A stretch of 64,000 nt of DNA from Thamnidium elegans. Its lineage: Eukaryota > Mucoromycota > Mucoromycetes > Mucorales > Mucoraceae. Below the pieces are notes generated by a model, which did no database searches, was not told where the DNA came from, and worked only from the letters and a program-made list of their open reading frames with translations. The position numbers and the translations under genes were made by a program. The stretch is taken from assembly GCA_025201345.1 (NCBI GenBank), contig JAIXMG010000001.1:682001-746000 (forward strand). The letters are read 5' to 3'. Shown in pieces: positions 38,489 to 49,725 of the stretch. The stretch's first letter is position 1, and every line of letters starts with the position of its first letter.

Positions 38489-39400
38489 TTCACGGCACCA
38501 ATTTGCGTTAATTTAAACCCAATTCACGCTACAAAAATTAGGAAGTTCAATAAAATTTATGGTTAAACAGTAAAAACTATGGATGATCATTAAATTTTAT
38601 TATGTTTATTACATGAAAATAAAAAAGTTTAATATTTGATCGTACCATCTTTGGCTTCAATGACATCCTAACATATTCTACTCATACTTCAGACCAGGGA
38701 CTTTAGATAATCGACGCCCAAAAGGGTCCATTCCTCTTTTAAAGTAGCTGTCAACTCTTCAATGTTGGCAATGGACCCTCTTCTGGGCCTCATTCTGCAT
38801 TCCAACATTGTGCAAACGTTTTCGATTGGGTTCAGATCGGGACTCTGCGCTGGCCAGTAGTCAAATCCAGGAATTTGCCATCGCTGCTTGTGCCATCATG
38901 CATACTGTCCTGCATAGCACGAGGCACCGTCTTCCTGGAATATGAAGTTCTCGTTGACCTTCTCAGACAAATCCTTAACAAAAGGAATGTAAGTACTTGA
39001 CAAACAGTTGACATAAACGCCTTAGTCTATCGTAATATCCATGACTTTAAGTGGACATACACCACCTGCCCAAAAACATTCCCCAGAACATCACAGAACC
39101 TTTACCATACTTTACGGCTGATACTACAGTAGCGACTCTATTCAAGGGTGTTGGATTTAAGGGTGGATTTCTTCCAGATTTTGGTCACCCTAAATAGAGC
39201 CGCTACTGTATATGGCGTTCTTCATGCCTTTTATTGGTTTTTCGCAGTACTCTAATACCACCGTCATTACCCATTACGGTGAACCCGACAATTGCAAAGG
39301 TTGGGTCAAACATAGTATGGAATTTTTACTCTTTGTACTGAAAAAAAGAGATATATTAAATGTCTTGGTCAACTTTAGCCCAATTCTAATGTGACGTTTG
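38489..39400 (-). pseudogene. Tc1/mariner transposase relic
   Basis: Minus-strand fragments, in order from 39330 down to 38690, read GNDGGIRVLRKTNKR, then after a foreign insert VKYGKGSVMFWG, then NENFIFQEDGASC, then DYWPAQSPDLNPIENV, then a helix ending near 38695. This is the catalytic DDE core of Tc1 transposases; the Q-x-D-x-A and SPDLNPIEN boxes are diagnostic. Stops and frameshifts separate the pieces and the N-terminal DNA-binding part is missing or unreadable, so the copy is dead. A small TIR element (39127-39208) has jumped into the frame. The outer limits given here are approximate; no clear TIR pair was found. Confidence 0.85.
39127..39208. mobile_element. 82-bp TIR element, copy 1 (nested in Tc1 relic)
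   Basis: The element begins CAGTAGCGACTCTATTCAAG and ends with the inverted form AATAGAGCCGCTACTG. TA dinucleotides flank both ends (39125-39126 and 39209-39210), as expected for the target duplication. It contains a second ATTTAAGGGTGG motif inside the left arm. It interrupts the Tc1 transposase frame between LRKTNKR and VKYGKGS, so it inserted after that transposon. Confidence 0.88.
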
Positions 39401-39608
39401 CTCAAAACCCGGTATATGATGCAAAAAAAAAAAAAAAAAATAGTTTTGCTCTTCTTTGTTTGCTCTTCTTTTTTTATAGATATATTTACAAATCTTTATC
39501 ATTATAGCTTCAGGTAAAATATTAAATGAAGCTACTTTGTCATTTATCTTCTCAGTATTATGTATAATATCTCTAGGTTCCACTTACTCAAGCTCTCCTC
39601 GCTATATA

Positions 39609-39778
39609 CAGTAGCGACTCTATTTAAGGGTGGATTTCCTGAGAATTTCGGCCATCTTTAAATATATTATTGATAATAATAGTGGTGTTAAAGCTGGTGA
39701 CCGAAGAAGTTCTAGAGAAATCCACTCATAAATTGAACCTGCCCTTAAATCGGACACCCTTGAATAGAGCCGTTACTG
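39609..39778. mobile_element. 170-bp TIR element, copy 2
   Basis: Same ends as copy 1: CAGTAGCGACTCTATTTAAG at the left and the inverted form GAATAGAGCCGTTACTG at the right. TA flanks are at 39607-39608 and 39779-39780. The interior is longer and has further TTAAGGGTG-type units on both strands (CCCTTAAAT near 39752, CACCCTTGAA near 39756-39765). No coding capacity. It lies immediately upstream of an orphan coding fragment that starts at 39800. Confidence 0.88.
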
Positions 39779-39799
39779 TAATAGGAGCCTTTAAAAAGT

Positions 39800-40112
39800 T
39801 TGTCCTATAATTTCTGTGATGGTTTTGACAGGGTTCAGACTGAAAAGAAGCTGAAAGATGATATTGATGATTGCATCTTTGAAATGCCAAACTCTGATGG
39901 TGAAGACAGGGAATTCAAGCAATGGCGTAAAAATCAAATTGATAATGATTTTCCGGTAAGTATTTTGGTAGTTAAATATAATATCGCATTCTCAGTTAAA
40001 ATCACTTCCTATCTTTCTACAGATTAACCGTACAACTGATGCAGATGATTTCTGGAACGTTCTGGAAAAAGAAAAGATATGTGATATATACGTACGATAT
40101 CTAACCTTTTGA
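39800..40112 (+). pseudogene. 5'-truncated coding fragment with intact intron
   Basis: An open frame without ATG (YNFCDGFDRVQTEKKLKDDI, ending QWRKNQIDNDFP at 39955) continues in phase after a GTAAGT...CAG intron (39956-40022) as INRTTDADDFWNVLEKEKI and stops near 40112. The 5' end is missing, and TIR element copy 2 lies 20 bp upstream. The sequence is acidic and helical. I do not recognise the family. It may be the first part of the same gene family as the pseudogene at 40496. Confidence 0.45.
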
Positions 40113-40495
40113 TTACTATTTAAAGTCTGTAATTACAGCTTTATTTGACAAGTACCGATTTACTATGAATAAATCTGTACCTAGTTGATTTTTCTTATAA
40201 AAGATGTTTGTGATATTGTTACAGAAGTAGCCTATTTAGGATAGCACAATAATTATAAACGATTGTTTATAATTATTTATCAGGATCTGCCTCACTCAAA
40301 TATTACTGCAAATATCTCGGCCCGTTCATTTCCATAAAGGGTCATTTTGTTAAATATGTTTGTTATGATTCAACTGTCATTGAACTCTTCTTTTTTATAT
40401 AAATAACCACTCTTTCTTTTCAAATAATAAACATTATCTTTCTTTTTAAGGCTTTTATCAAACTTTCCGACTTCTTTATTAGCAAATATATCAAT

Positions 40496-41922
40496 ATGTC
40501 TCCTCAAAGAACAAAAAATTCTAATGACTTGCAGAAAACTCCTTCAACATGGTTTAAATCATTCTGCAAACCCAGAACAGTCTCAAATGATAATAAAAAA
40601 GCATCTTTTGTAAATATAACGTATATTACTTATTGAAAAAATACAAACTTCTAAAAAATTATATTTCTCTATTTACATACTATTAGTGCGTGATTGAAGC
40701 TGCGGCTATTATAGAGTTTAATAGTCGCTCTCTTTCTTCAAATGGAAATTATTTATTCCAAAACTTTGAAAACCTTAGTGGCGATAAAAAAGTGTTATGT
40801 GCATATAGCCTTTGTGGAATACTTGATTTCACCAATGATTTACCAATTGGTCAAAGATCGTTGTTTACCCCCAGTCAATGGAGTTATTTAAAGAATGAAT
40901 TTAAATCAGGAAAGGTTAAACATCTCCCTAAGCTAAGCAAATCGATGGAAAAAATCATCTCTGAGGTGAAAAAGGTATTATATATATATATATATATACG
41001 TCTTTCTTTATATGATTAATTATTTATTTATATTCATATATTTGTATTTATATAGTTTATTATTGCTGGTACCCCAAAGAAGGCCTATTACTTTGCTTTA
41101 TCTAACGTAAAGAAATCATCACCCTGCGATGAATGGATTACCAAAATATTGTATCATGTGTATGAATACATTTTCATGAATTTTCATAAATTTACTATCT
41201 TTATTAAGTATATTTTCTCATTTAGTTTAAACGTATATATTGAAAGAGCCTCCATCTTTACTTCTCCCCCAGCTACTCTTACCGAATATGATTATATGGC
41301 AAAACTCTGGCCTGAATTGTTTGAGTTAATGTTTGGTTCCGACGCCAACTTCATCAAGTGAGGTGAATCTGTCTCTAACACCACCACCGACATCAAAAAA
41401 GCCAACAATAATAACGCCAAGAATACAATTGGCTGTAAAGTAGATGGTCGGATCCTTTGTAAAATTGATACAACAAATGAAATGTTTGACATTTGCCAGA
41501 TTGAAACAGCAAAATCAGCAAATAACATCCTAAAAAATATTACTGATCGAACCAAGTTGGCCATTGAATCTAAATGTATCATTGATGACACTGTTTCTAG
41601 ACCGAATTTTCCATTGACAAGACACTCATACGAAATTCAAAATGTTCAACTTTGTGGTGTTCAAGGCCAGGTTTCCACTTTAAAGCTGATTGATAAAGGT
41701 TTATATGTTCATGTCAACGATTTCAATATATCATTGGAAACAGGTGTTATTTCTTTTGCTAATAATTTGTCTGTCTGGGTCCGAAATTTGATAATGTTCA
41801 AAAACACCTGCTATCTCAATAATGTCGTTTACTCTACTGCTGCTAATACCGATACTGCTACTGATATCAATACTGCTTTTGGTCACGAAGTATGCTCTAA
41901 ATACAGTAGCGGCTCTATTTAA
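40496..41922 (+). pseudogene. Unknown gene, broken by in-frame TGA, 3' end in TIR element
   Basis: Four exons splice in phase: 40496-40609, 40687-40974, 41056-41159 and 41226 onward. They start MSPQRTKNSNDLQKTPSTW and lead through CAYSLCGILDFTNDLPIGQR and YMAKLWPELFELMFGSD. The frame then meets TGA at 41359-41361, directly after NFIK, and stays open for another 187 codons (GESVSNT..., MFDICQIETAKSAN, VSTLKLIDKGLYVHVNDF). The intact introns and long frame after the stop indicate a recent single-base nonsense change or a read-through case. The frame now ends inside TIR element copy 3 (TAA at 41920-41922), so the original C-terminus was cut off by that insertion. The protein looks like a large lineage-specific family of Mucorales ORFs, from memory and without a search. 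Confidence 0.6.
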
Positions 41923-42004
41923 GGGTGAGCTGATTTAAGGGTAGGATCGATTTAAGGGTGGATTTCCCAGGAATTTCTTCCACCCTTAAATAGAGCCGCT
42001 ATTA
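41904..42004. mobile_element. 101-bp TIR element, copy 3
   Basis: Left end CAGTAGCGGCTCTATTTAAG, right end inverted AAATAGAGCCGCTATTA, with a decayed last few bases. TA flanks are at 41902-41903 and 42005-42006. Three direct TTTAAGGGT(G/A) units occur in the left half at about 16-17-bp spacing, and one inverted copy in the right arm. It inserted at the 3' end of the pseudogene that starts at 40496. Confidence 0.85.
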
Positions 42005-43781
42005 TATTTGCCAAGCTCTTGTAATCCTTCTTGGGTGTGTGGTATTTTTTTTTTTTACCTTCCACTGATAGTTTACCTGTTTTCCCAAAAAAAACTTTTT
42101 ATGTTCACCTATACAATCTATTCCAACCCAATCTTATGATAGTAATAATGAATTACTATCAACAACGTTCAAACTTGATGGTAGAACCATTGTGACAAGA
42201 AGACCTTGGAAGACCAAGGAAATAGAGAAAGTGAAGAAAAGGAAGAAAGGGACAAGTAAGAAAAAGAAGAAAGATATGAGTAAGAAAAAGATGAAGATGT
42301 CTTGAAGATAAAGACTTTTTTCTATTCGTTTATTCACTTCGAATAATCAAAATGTTTAAATAAAAACTCTTAACCTATACACAATGACCCTTGATTTAAA
42401 TAATTTATAATTATGTAAATCAAACGTAAAACATTATTTTAAACAGCCGTGAGCACTGTACAGTCACTTCCCCCCAAAATAAAATGCATCTTTTTTTAAT
42501 GTAGGTACGCGCATTATTACGAATAGCATATGTAAACCTGTCATTTTTCTCGCTTTTTTTTTTTTACCCGGTACTAACTCTTATCCGGCAGTGATTTTCC
42601 AACTGACGAAAAAAGTAACTCAGATGTTATTCCAAGTTCAATTTGGTTAAGCATATTTCCTTCTTCGTTTATCATGCGTAAGACACGCATTAGTTCTAAA
42701 CATTGCATTTTTTTCTATCGTGATATTAGTCGTGAGGGGCGTACTAAGTGAGTTTACCGAGAGTGTCTAGTTAATTCAAGTGTCAAAAAAAAAAAAAGTT
42801 TATATTGTATAGCTCTGGATATATTTAAACTGATAATATACTAGCTACGCTGTTACAAAAAAAAACTCTGCAAGTATTAAATTAACAATATAAATAAACA
42901 AATTATTTTAAACGCGAGTAAAAGAAAGCACCAATCGAGCTAAACGAAGAACTACAGGACCATTCGTACGTTAAATCATAACAATATAAGTGGCAATCAA
43001 CGCTGTTTTTTTTAAAAAAAAAGGGGGGGGGGGCTATTTACGTACAGTGTCAGGTTTTAAGAGTGAAAAACAAGGTAATTATGTGTAATATAAACTATCG
43101 TGAAAAAAGTGAAAAATTACGCTTCGTTAAAAACATTCGAAATAATACCATGGTAATTATCCAATTAAATAGCAGCAAATTATTATGCAACCTAGAAAAT
43201 AGGTACTTGGCGAGTATAATTGTCTTTACAATAATTAATCACCTTCGATTCAGTGTTACTGTTAGTAATAAGTATACAGTTATACTTTTTTTAAAATTAA
43301 CTAATGTAAAAACAAAGGTTGGCTGTTATAAACTTGTAGTAATTAACCAGTATACTCATTTTTGGTACCTGCCGTTTAATTCTAATTACTGCTTCACTTT
43401 GATCTGTATTAAAGTACCCATCTTTACTTGACGATAGTATAAGATGAAAAAAGAGTTATTTGCATTAATTCTACTGACGCCATCCTGTACACTGATCATC
43501 TATCACTTAACAACACACACGCCAAAATTTTAATCTAAACTAATGAAAGCAAAAAATGACAAGTATATACATGTCAACCACAATAATATTTAAAAAAGAA
43601 ACAGAAGTCTATTTGGTATAGTACCGAAAAATAAAACCCGTTTTTTATATATTTTTGCATTTTTTCGTTTATGAAAAAACATAACAATTATAACTGAAAT
43701 TACCAAAAGGTGCATGTAACTATCAAAACAAATAAAAATCCGATTTTTTTTTTTAAAAAAAAAAATAACGTGTCTTTTATT
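42005..43781. other. Intergenic region
   Basis: Nearly 1.8 kb without a supportable gene. A purine-rich stretch at 42200-42300 (GAAGAAAGGGACAAG-type) could be the remaining 3' end of the neighbouring pseudogene on the + strand. A 122-codon AT-rich frame (43063-43431) has no ATG and no recognisable content. A 10-nt G run lies at 43023-43033. Confidence 0.5.
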
Positions 43782-46183
43782 TTAATATGTTGTAACAGTA
43801 ATAGATGAAGGACCCCTAACTTCCTCACTCTGACGCCTCTGCGAGATGGAATAAACTGCGGCCTCAACATCCCAATGAAATGCGGGATATTTATCAGAAG
43901 GTAATAAAGCGATGATACTTTCATACTCGCAATCTTTCGGAGCAGTATAGCAGCTATAGAAATTATCATCTATTGTAATCATTGGATCACGTAAACTATT
44001 TATGGTTTGCATTGATCTGTCACTAATACCATATCTGGGGGCCTCTTCATCGGTTTTATTTAGAAATTTTAAACCGGATGATTGATTTTCGGCCCCACCA
44101 ATTGTTCCAAACCCTGCTTTAATCAAGAGATGTCTCACTTGAATCGTGTTAATGTGACAAAAGTGCCACTCAACCGTCTTTGCCGCATACTGATTCATCG
44201 CTTGTTGAATTGAGTGTAAGATATGAATGGCTGTTGCGTCTAGTTTATCAACTGCACTAAAGTCCAATACAATACTGTCTAAATAAGGTTTGTTTACTAG
44301 TCGATGTAAACGGTCTTCTTTAGAGGATGGTTGGTTCCACGTTCGGTCTTCTTGATTGTTTGAGTCGATACCGGTTCGTGTACGAGATCTTACGATGTCA
44401 GTGATACATTCAGATACATAGTTTGCGTTGGGATATAAAATGGAGCTACTGAGTCGAATCACAACCACGCCAGGGGGTAAAGGATCCATCAATCGAGTAT
44501 AATGCGGGTCGGTTTCTTCTACATATATGTAGCGATTCTTCTTATCCATACCATATATGTCTTTTAATGCATTGGTTGTGGAAGTAGTTGAACGCTCAAG
44601 GTAACCGCGTTCACTGGAAGTACTGGAAGAGGTGTACGAGCACTTCGAATTTAATTTGACTCGACCTAGACTAGAAACGGTGGGTCTAGCTAATCGAAGC
44701 AACATTAACAGTAGGGATAATCCAACAGATACATAAATTCCAGTTTCAACATCAATGAAACAGGTGATCACAACCGCAATGACGAATATTAAAAATTCTA
44801 ATATACTCGATCGCCATAATTCTTTCATAAACTTCGGTCCAGATACTAAATCAATAACAGCATGAATAACCACCGATCCTAAGACGGATTCAGGTATATA
44901 GTAAAATGCAGGTGTCAGCACATACAGTGCAAGTACTACGACTGCGCCAGAGAATACTCCCGCCATTGGTGTTTTAGCGCCTGAGCGAGCCATAACTGCC
45001 GTACGGCTAAATGCCCCAGTACATGGATATGCGCTATTTTTTTTTAAAAAAAAAAAGAGAGGGAAACACATGAGTCTTTATACTATAATCACCTTTATTT
45101 TATTTTTTTTTAAAAAAAAAAAGACTTACCCAAAGAAAGAACCAACAATATTACTCATACCAATAGCTAAAATCTCTTGATTTGGGTCAATTACATAGTT
45201 ACTCATACGACCAAACGATTTAGCAACAGAGACATGCTCCAAAATCATAATTAAAATAATTGAAGGTAATACGCCGCTTGCTTCTTTCAATACTGTCATG
45301 TTTAAACTAGCAGCACCCATGGCATCAAAGCCAGCAGGCACCTGTTCAATAATACTAATCACGGGATTGGATTTACGGTGGACGTTTATAAAGTATGATA
45401 TTAAGGTTCCAATAATTACTACTAATCCACTACGCATAATGCCCAAGAAAAACAAAACTTTCTTTAATGCCGGAACTCGATTTGATAATCGAACACCCCC
45501 TAACTTGATAGCGTACAATACAACTAATGTAGTTAACCCAAATGCAGCATCTAGTTTAGTTTCCTTTAGGTGTTTGAAGAACCCGTACACAATCAGGTAA
45601 GGTGCTTGGTGTGTATTAACGTGGATCCCAAAGACTTTGGGCCATTGACCTAATGAGATAGTGATGGCTGAGCCTGTCATATAGCCAGCTATGGCAGGTT
45701 CGGATATAAAATCTACTAGAATACCAATTCGAATTAGTCCTATCACCAGTGTCACCATGCCAACAAACAGTGAAAGGCATGCGGCTACTTCGGGTCCTGA
45801 TATATCAGGGTGCTGCTCTGTTACTTTTGAAATTGCTTGACCTACTAGTAATGATACAACAGCTAGTTTTGAAGATGAGTAAGTAACAGGATGCCCTTTT
45901 ATCCCCCCCCCCCCTCCTTCTATGTCCCTTTTTTTTTAGACTACTTACTAATGGGTCCTATACTAATATCTTTTGATGTACCAAAAAAGCAGTACAATGT
46001 AACGCCAACAAATGAAGTACTGTATAAAAAGAAAGCATGTAAGGAAAACCGTCCTATAGTATATTTGAGCTAACTTACTATAAACCATATTGAGGATCGA
46101 GGTTTGCAATCTTTGCATAAGCAATGCCTTGCGGCACAATCAACATACCAACTGTAATACCAGCAATTGCGTCTTGAAGAAGC

Positions 46184-46218
<35 letters not shown>

Positions 46219-46246
46219 TGTGTGTCGGTAAAACGCTACAAGGTTC

Positions 46247-46290
<44 letters not shown>

Positions 46291-46448
46291 ACAGAAAAAT
46301 TATAACGATGTATCCATTGAAAAATAGGTAATAGACCAAAGACATAGTTTTTTAAAGTAATTGGAAAGTGATGTATTTCCTTTTTTATACATTGCTTGTA
46401 AGTTAATGGACTATAGTCTATCAAGACTTGGTTTGAAGGAGTAATCAT
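43782..46448 (-). CDS. SulP-family sulfate permease with STAS domain
   Basis: Five exons (46448-46293, 46185-46079, 46019-45949, 45862-45130, 45033-43782) give 772 residues. The N-terminal signature covers DAIAGITVGMLIVPQGIAYA and YTSFVGVTLYCFFGTSKDIS. The transport core has GYMTGSAITISLGQWPKVFG, EHVSVAKSFGRMSNYVIDPN and GSFFGAYPCTGAFSRTAVMA, and the C-terminal STAS domain (about 560-710) has LDSIVLDFSAVDKLDATAIH. Ten to fourteen TM helices are expected in the plasma membrane. It imports sulfate, probably with protons, for cysteine and methionine synthesis (SUL1/SUL2 class). Intron 1 has a 35-nt A run 6 nt after the splice donor, and a 24-nt T run lies directly before the start codon in sense. 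A final -SITVTTY is not a known sorting signal. Confidence 0.93.
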
Positions 46449-47812
46449 TAAAAAAAAAAAAAAAAAAAAAAATACAAAAATAAAAAGATATCGAGAAAAA
46501 AAAAACCCTTTTGAAAATACATGTCTTTTTATACACTCGCCCCTTCTGTCTCAAGAAAGGGGGTTTCGATTTTTTTTCGTCATTAAATATAGTTTAGTTT
46601 GATAGAAAAACAATGAAGATCCGTAAATATGGGACCACCTAGTATGGCCGTAAATTGATCCGAGTCGTATCATAATACTGCATTAAAAAGGACCCACTAT
46701 TTTTCTGTATTATGTTAACCTTGCATGGGTTCAATTTTTTATGCAAAATAATATGATTAACTATTAATTTGTCTTTTAACATCAAATGATAAAGGTATTT
46801 TCTTATTTGATTGCATTCTTTTAACCTGTCGATACAATACGTTTGGAAAAAAAAAAGGGAGTCTTTTTTTATGTTAAGCTTCGTCATTTTATGTTTTTGG
46901 ACGAAATTTATTGCCTTAGTGGCACCCATTTCTTATGGTGAATCTACTCAGCAATATTGAGAGTATTATTAGCTCAAAAGGGAGGCTTTTCTTAAAAAGA
47001 GAGGCTATACTTGTTCTTCTTTATTTTATGACATGACTTACTAGATTCCAGAATATGTATAAAAAAAAAAGAGTACTTTCCTAATCTCAATTCAACTCGT
47101 GGTTTAGACGAGCATCTAAGAATGTTTATTTAGGCTTTCAAAATTAAGGGAGTATAAAAATCCTCGTAGCAGTAGTACTATTTCCCTTCATATTATCAAG
47201 GTCTCAGACCGATACAATCATTTTAATATTAAAATGAACGGCTTAACCCAGTTTTTCGATGGTCTAAAAAATACAGGGGGGGGGGGGGGGCAAAGGACGT
47301 AAAAAAAAATGTTTACTATCTTTTTAACTATTTAATACGAGTCTTTACAGAGATTTATATCTCTCCTCTTCTCTCAAGTATTCCAATGTAATGATAGCTT
47401 TAAATACATGATATACATCTTTTTATAAAGAGCAATCTTTTAACAATATACTTGATCTGGTACATAATACAACATAGAAAAAAAAAAGTTACTACTTACG
47501 GTCTATTGATATATAAAGACCTTTTCTTTTTGAGAACCTTTTCGCTGGTGTTTTTTACAGCAAATTAGAATGCGTTCCTTTTTGTACTCAATGAACAAGA
47601 TTTATTGATGCCAGGAATGTACCTCCCGTACTTTAACATAAAAAAATCGGTTCATGCAGCAAGAAGAGACTATATTAACTTTATAAAGAGTATAGTTCAT
47701 AGTTTCAAAGTAACTCTTTTAATTGACCAATAAAATACAGAATTTTTTTTTTAACAAGCAGATTTTTTTTTCTTCTTCTTTTTCACCTTTTTATTTAAAA
47801 ACACCACACAAT
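46449..47812. other. Intergenic region, divergent promoters
   Basis: This 1.36-kb gap separates the starts of the sulfate permease (-) and SKI8 (+). It has a 24-nt A run at 46450-46473 and a 14-nt G run at 47277-47290. A 96-codon minus-strand frame (46639-46929) is Lys/Asn/Ile-rich and not convincing. No other element seen. Confidence 0.55.
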
Positions 47813-49046
47813 ATGGTAAAATAAACCTGGATCTTTTAAAAAGAAAAGCTTGTTAAACGTTATATATTATTAGCCTACTACTTATATCCCTACTGTTGTA
47901 AACGATAATGGTAATGTTCGATATATATATATATATATTAAAGTCTAAACAATTGATTTAACCATAAAAAAAAACGAGTAGCTCATGGTGATGGTATTTG
48001 GGATGTCGCTTGGTCGAAGAACACCAACTTGGTCATCTCTGCTTCAGAAGATAACACTATTAAATGTTGGTAAGAAACACCTTCTTTCTTTATTATTAGA
48101 TAGTTATTAACGCGTTTGTGTCTATAAAAAAAAAGGGATGGTACTTCTGGTGAATTGAGATTCGAGCTTGAAGGACATGCTATGGGCGTTATTTCTGTTG
48201 ACGTTTCTGCAGACGGTACACGTAAGTAAAAAAAGAAGGGGGGGGGCATTTTACAAGGTAAAGTATATATATTCAACTTATTTTATATATATATATATAT
48301 TTGTAGAACTTGTCTCTACTTCTGTAGATTCAAATATTCGTCTTTGGGATCTTGAGAATGGCACCCTTTTAAAATCAATCAATGCTAACCCCGTTGAAGC
48401 TTGGAAAGCTAAGTTCAGTCCTGATGCACAAATTGTTGTTGCTGGTTCTCATAATGGTGATATCAACTTTTTCAACGTTAAACTTGGAGAGAAAATTAAC
48501 AGCTTACCTACTAAAAACAAGTTTATCACTTCCGTTGCTTATGTAAGTTTTTCTTTTTCTTTTTTTTTTATTGGTAAGAGGAGTAATTCATGAAGCCATA
48601 TATATTTTTTTTGGTAGAGCCCTGATGGTAAGTATGTTGCTGGAGGTGCAGAGGATGGTGCTATTTATGTATTTAATATGGAAACAAATCAATTGGCACA
48701 TACATTATCAGGTAAAAATTAAAAAAAAAAAAGAGAGAGAGAAAAGAAACGAGTTATTGATATGGTTTGATAGGACATGCTATGGTAGTTCGTGCTCTTT
48801 CATTTGCCAACGATAGTAAAACATTAATTAGTGGAAGTGACGATCAGTGTATTCATGTATATGATGTTGAGCATGGCCAATTAGCCTCTACTTTGACAGG
48901 TCACTCTGATTGGGTATTATCTGTTGCTGCCAACCCCGATTCTAGTAAACAACAATTAGCTAGTTGTGGATCTGATAAACGTATAAAGATTTGGGATCTC
49001 GCTTTAAGATCTGTTATAGAAACTCATGAAGTTCACTCTGATCAGG

Positions 49047-49077
<31 letters not shown>

Positions 49078-49220
49078 ATAGTAACGAGAAAAAAAAATAT
49101 TAACCTCGTTTAATAAATTTATAGGTTTGGGGAATTGCATGGAATCCTGAAGGAACTAAATTAGTATCTGGTTCTGATGATAAATCCCTCAAGTGGTTTG
49201 CTAGCAGTGGCTCTTCTTAA
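47813..49220 (+). CDS. SKI8: SKI8/WDR61-type WD40 protein
   Basis: Eight exons (47813-47815, 47874-47910, 47982-48069, 48136-48221, 48307-48542, 48618-48711, 48774-49045, 49125-49220) give 303 residues, the normal size for WDR61. Seven WD40 repeats are visible: HGDGIWDVAWS, EGHAMGVISVDVS with NIRLWDLENG, EAWKAKFSPDAQ, TSVAYSPDGKYVAGG, GHAMVVRALSF, GHSDWVLSV with DKRIKIWDL, and DQVWGIAWNPEG. The LWDLENG and SPDGKY blocks are WDR61-like. It is a shared subunit of the cytoplasmic Ski complex (with SKI2 and SKI3, feeding mRNA to the exosome) and, in many eukaryotes, of nuclear PAF1C. The first exon is just the ATG; exon 2 (MPTTYIPTVVNDN after joining) was placed because it alone restores phase with HGDGIWDV. 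Confidence 0.88.
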
Positions 49221-49441
49221 AGAGAGAGAGAGAAAAATAAATAAATAAAAAATTTTGTTGTATCATAGTATTAAAAAAAAGAAAGAAAGAAAGATTACTA
49301 AAGAATATTAACGAAATGTCCGAGTTTCAGATAGAAAAAAGTATTATCTTTTTATCGTTTTTTTTAAGAAAAAAAATCGCACTCTTTTTTTTCTTTTTTT
49401 TTTTTTTTTGCTTCTTTTATCATGTAAAACTATCATTTAAA

Positions 49442-49680
49442 ATGACAGCTACTGTTATCAACGAAGAAGATGCGGAATTTATTAATTCTACAGTAAACTC
49501 TCTGTACAAAGTTATTTCAACAATTCCAGGCTCTCATCATGCTCTCATGTACCTCAAGAGTGCGTACCAAAATGATCCTTTTCGTATCGCTCTTGAATTA
49601 TTTCTAGTCTTTTTCGCTATTCGATACATGTTCTCAGCAAAGTACATTCCCCATGATAATACAGTTAAACTAACAGAAAA

Positions 49681-49725
<45 letters not shown>

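Noticed and set aside
42197..42306. Purine-rich coding-like stretch (GAAGAAAGGG)
   Set aside because: Could be the lost 3' end of the 40496 pseudogene, but the frame has several stops, so it is not called.
43063..43431. 122-codon + strand frame
   Set aside because: No ATG at its start, AT-driven composition (Asn, Ile, Lys, Tyr), no splice partners and no resemblance to any family.
46639..46929. 96-codon minus-strand frame
   Set aside because: Lys/Ile/Asn-rich, sits in a promoter region, no domain or intron support.
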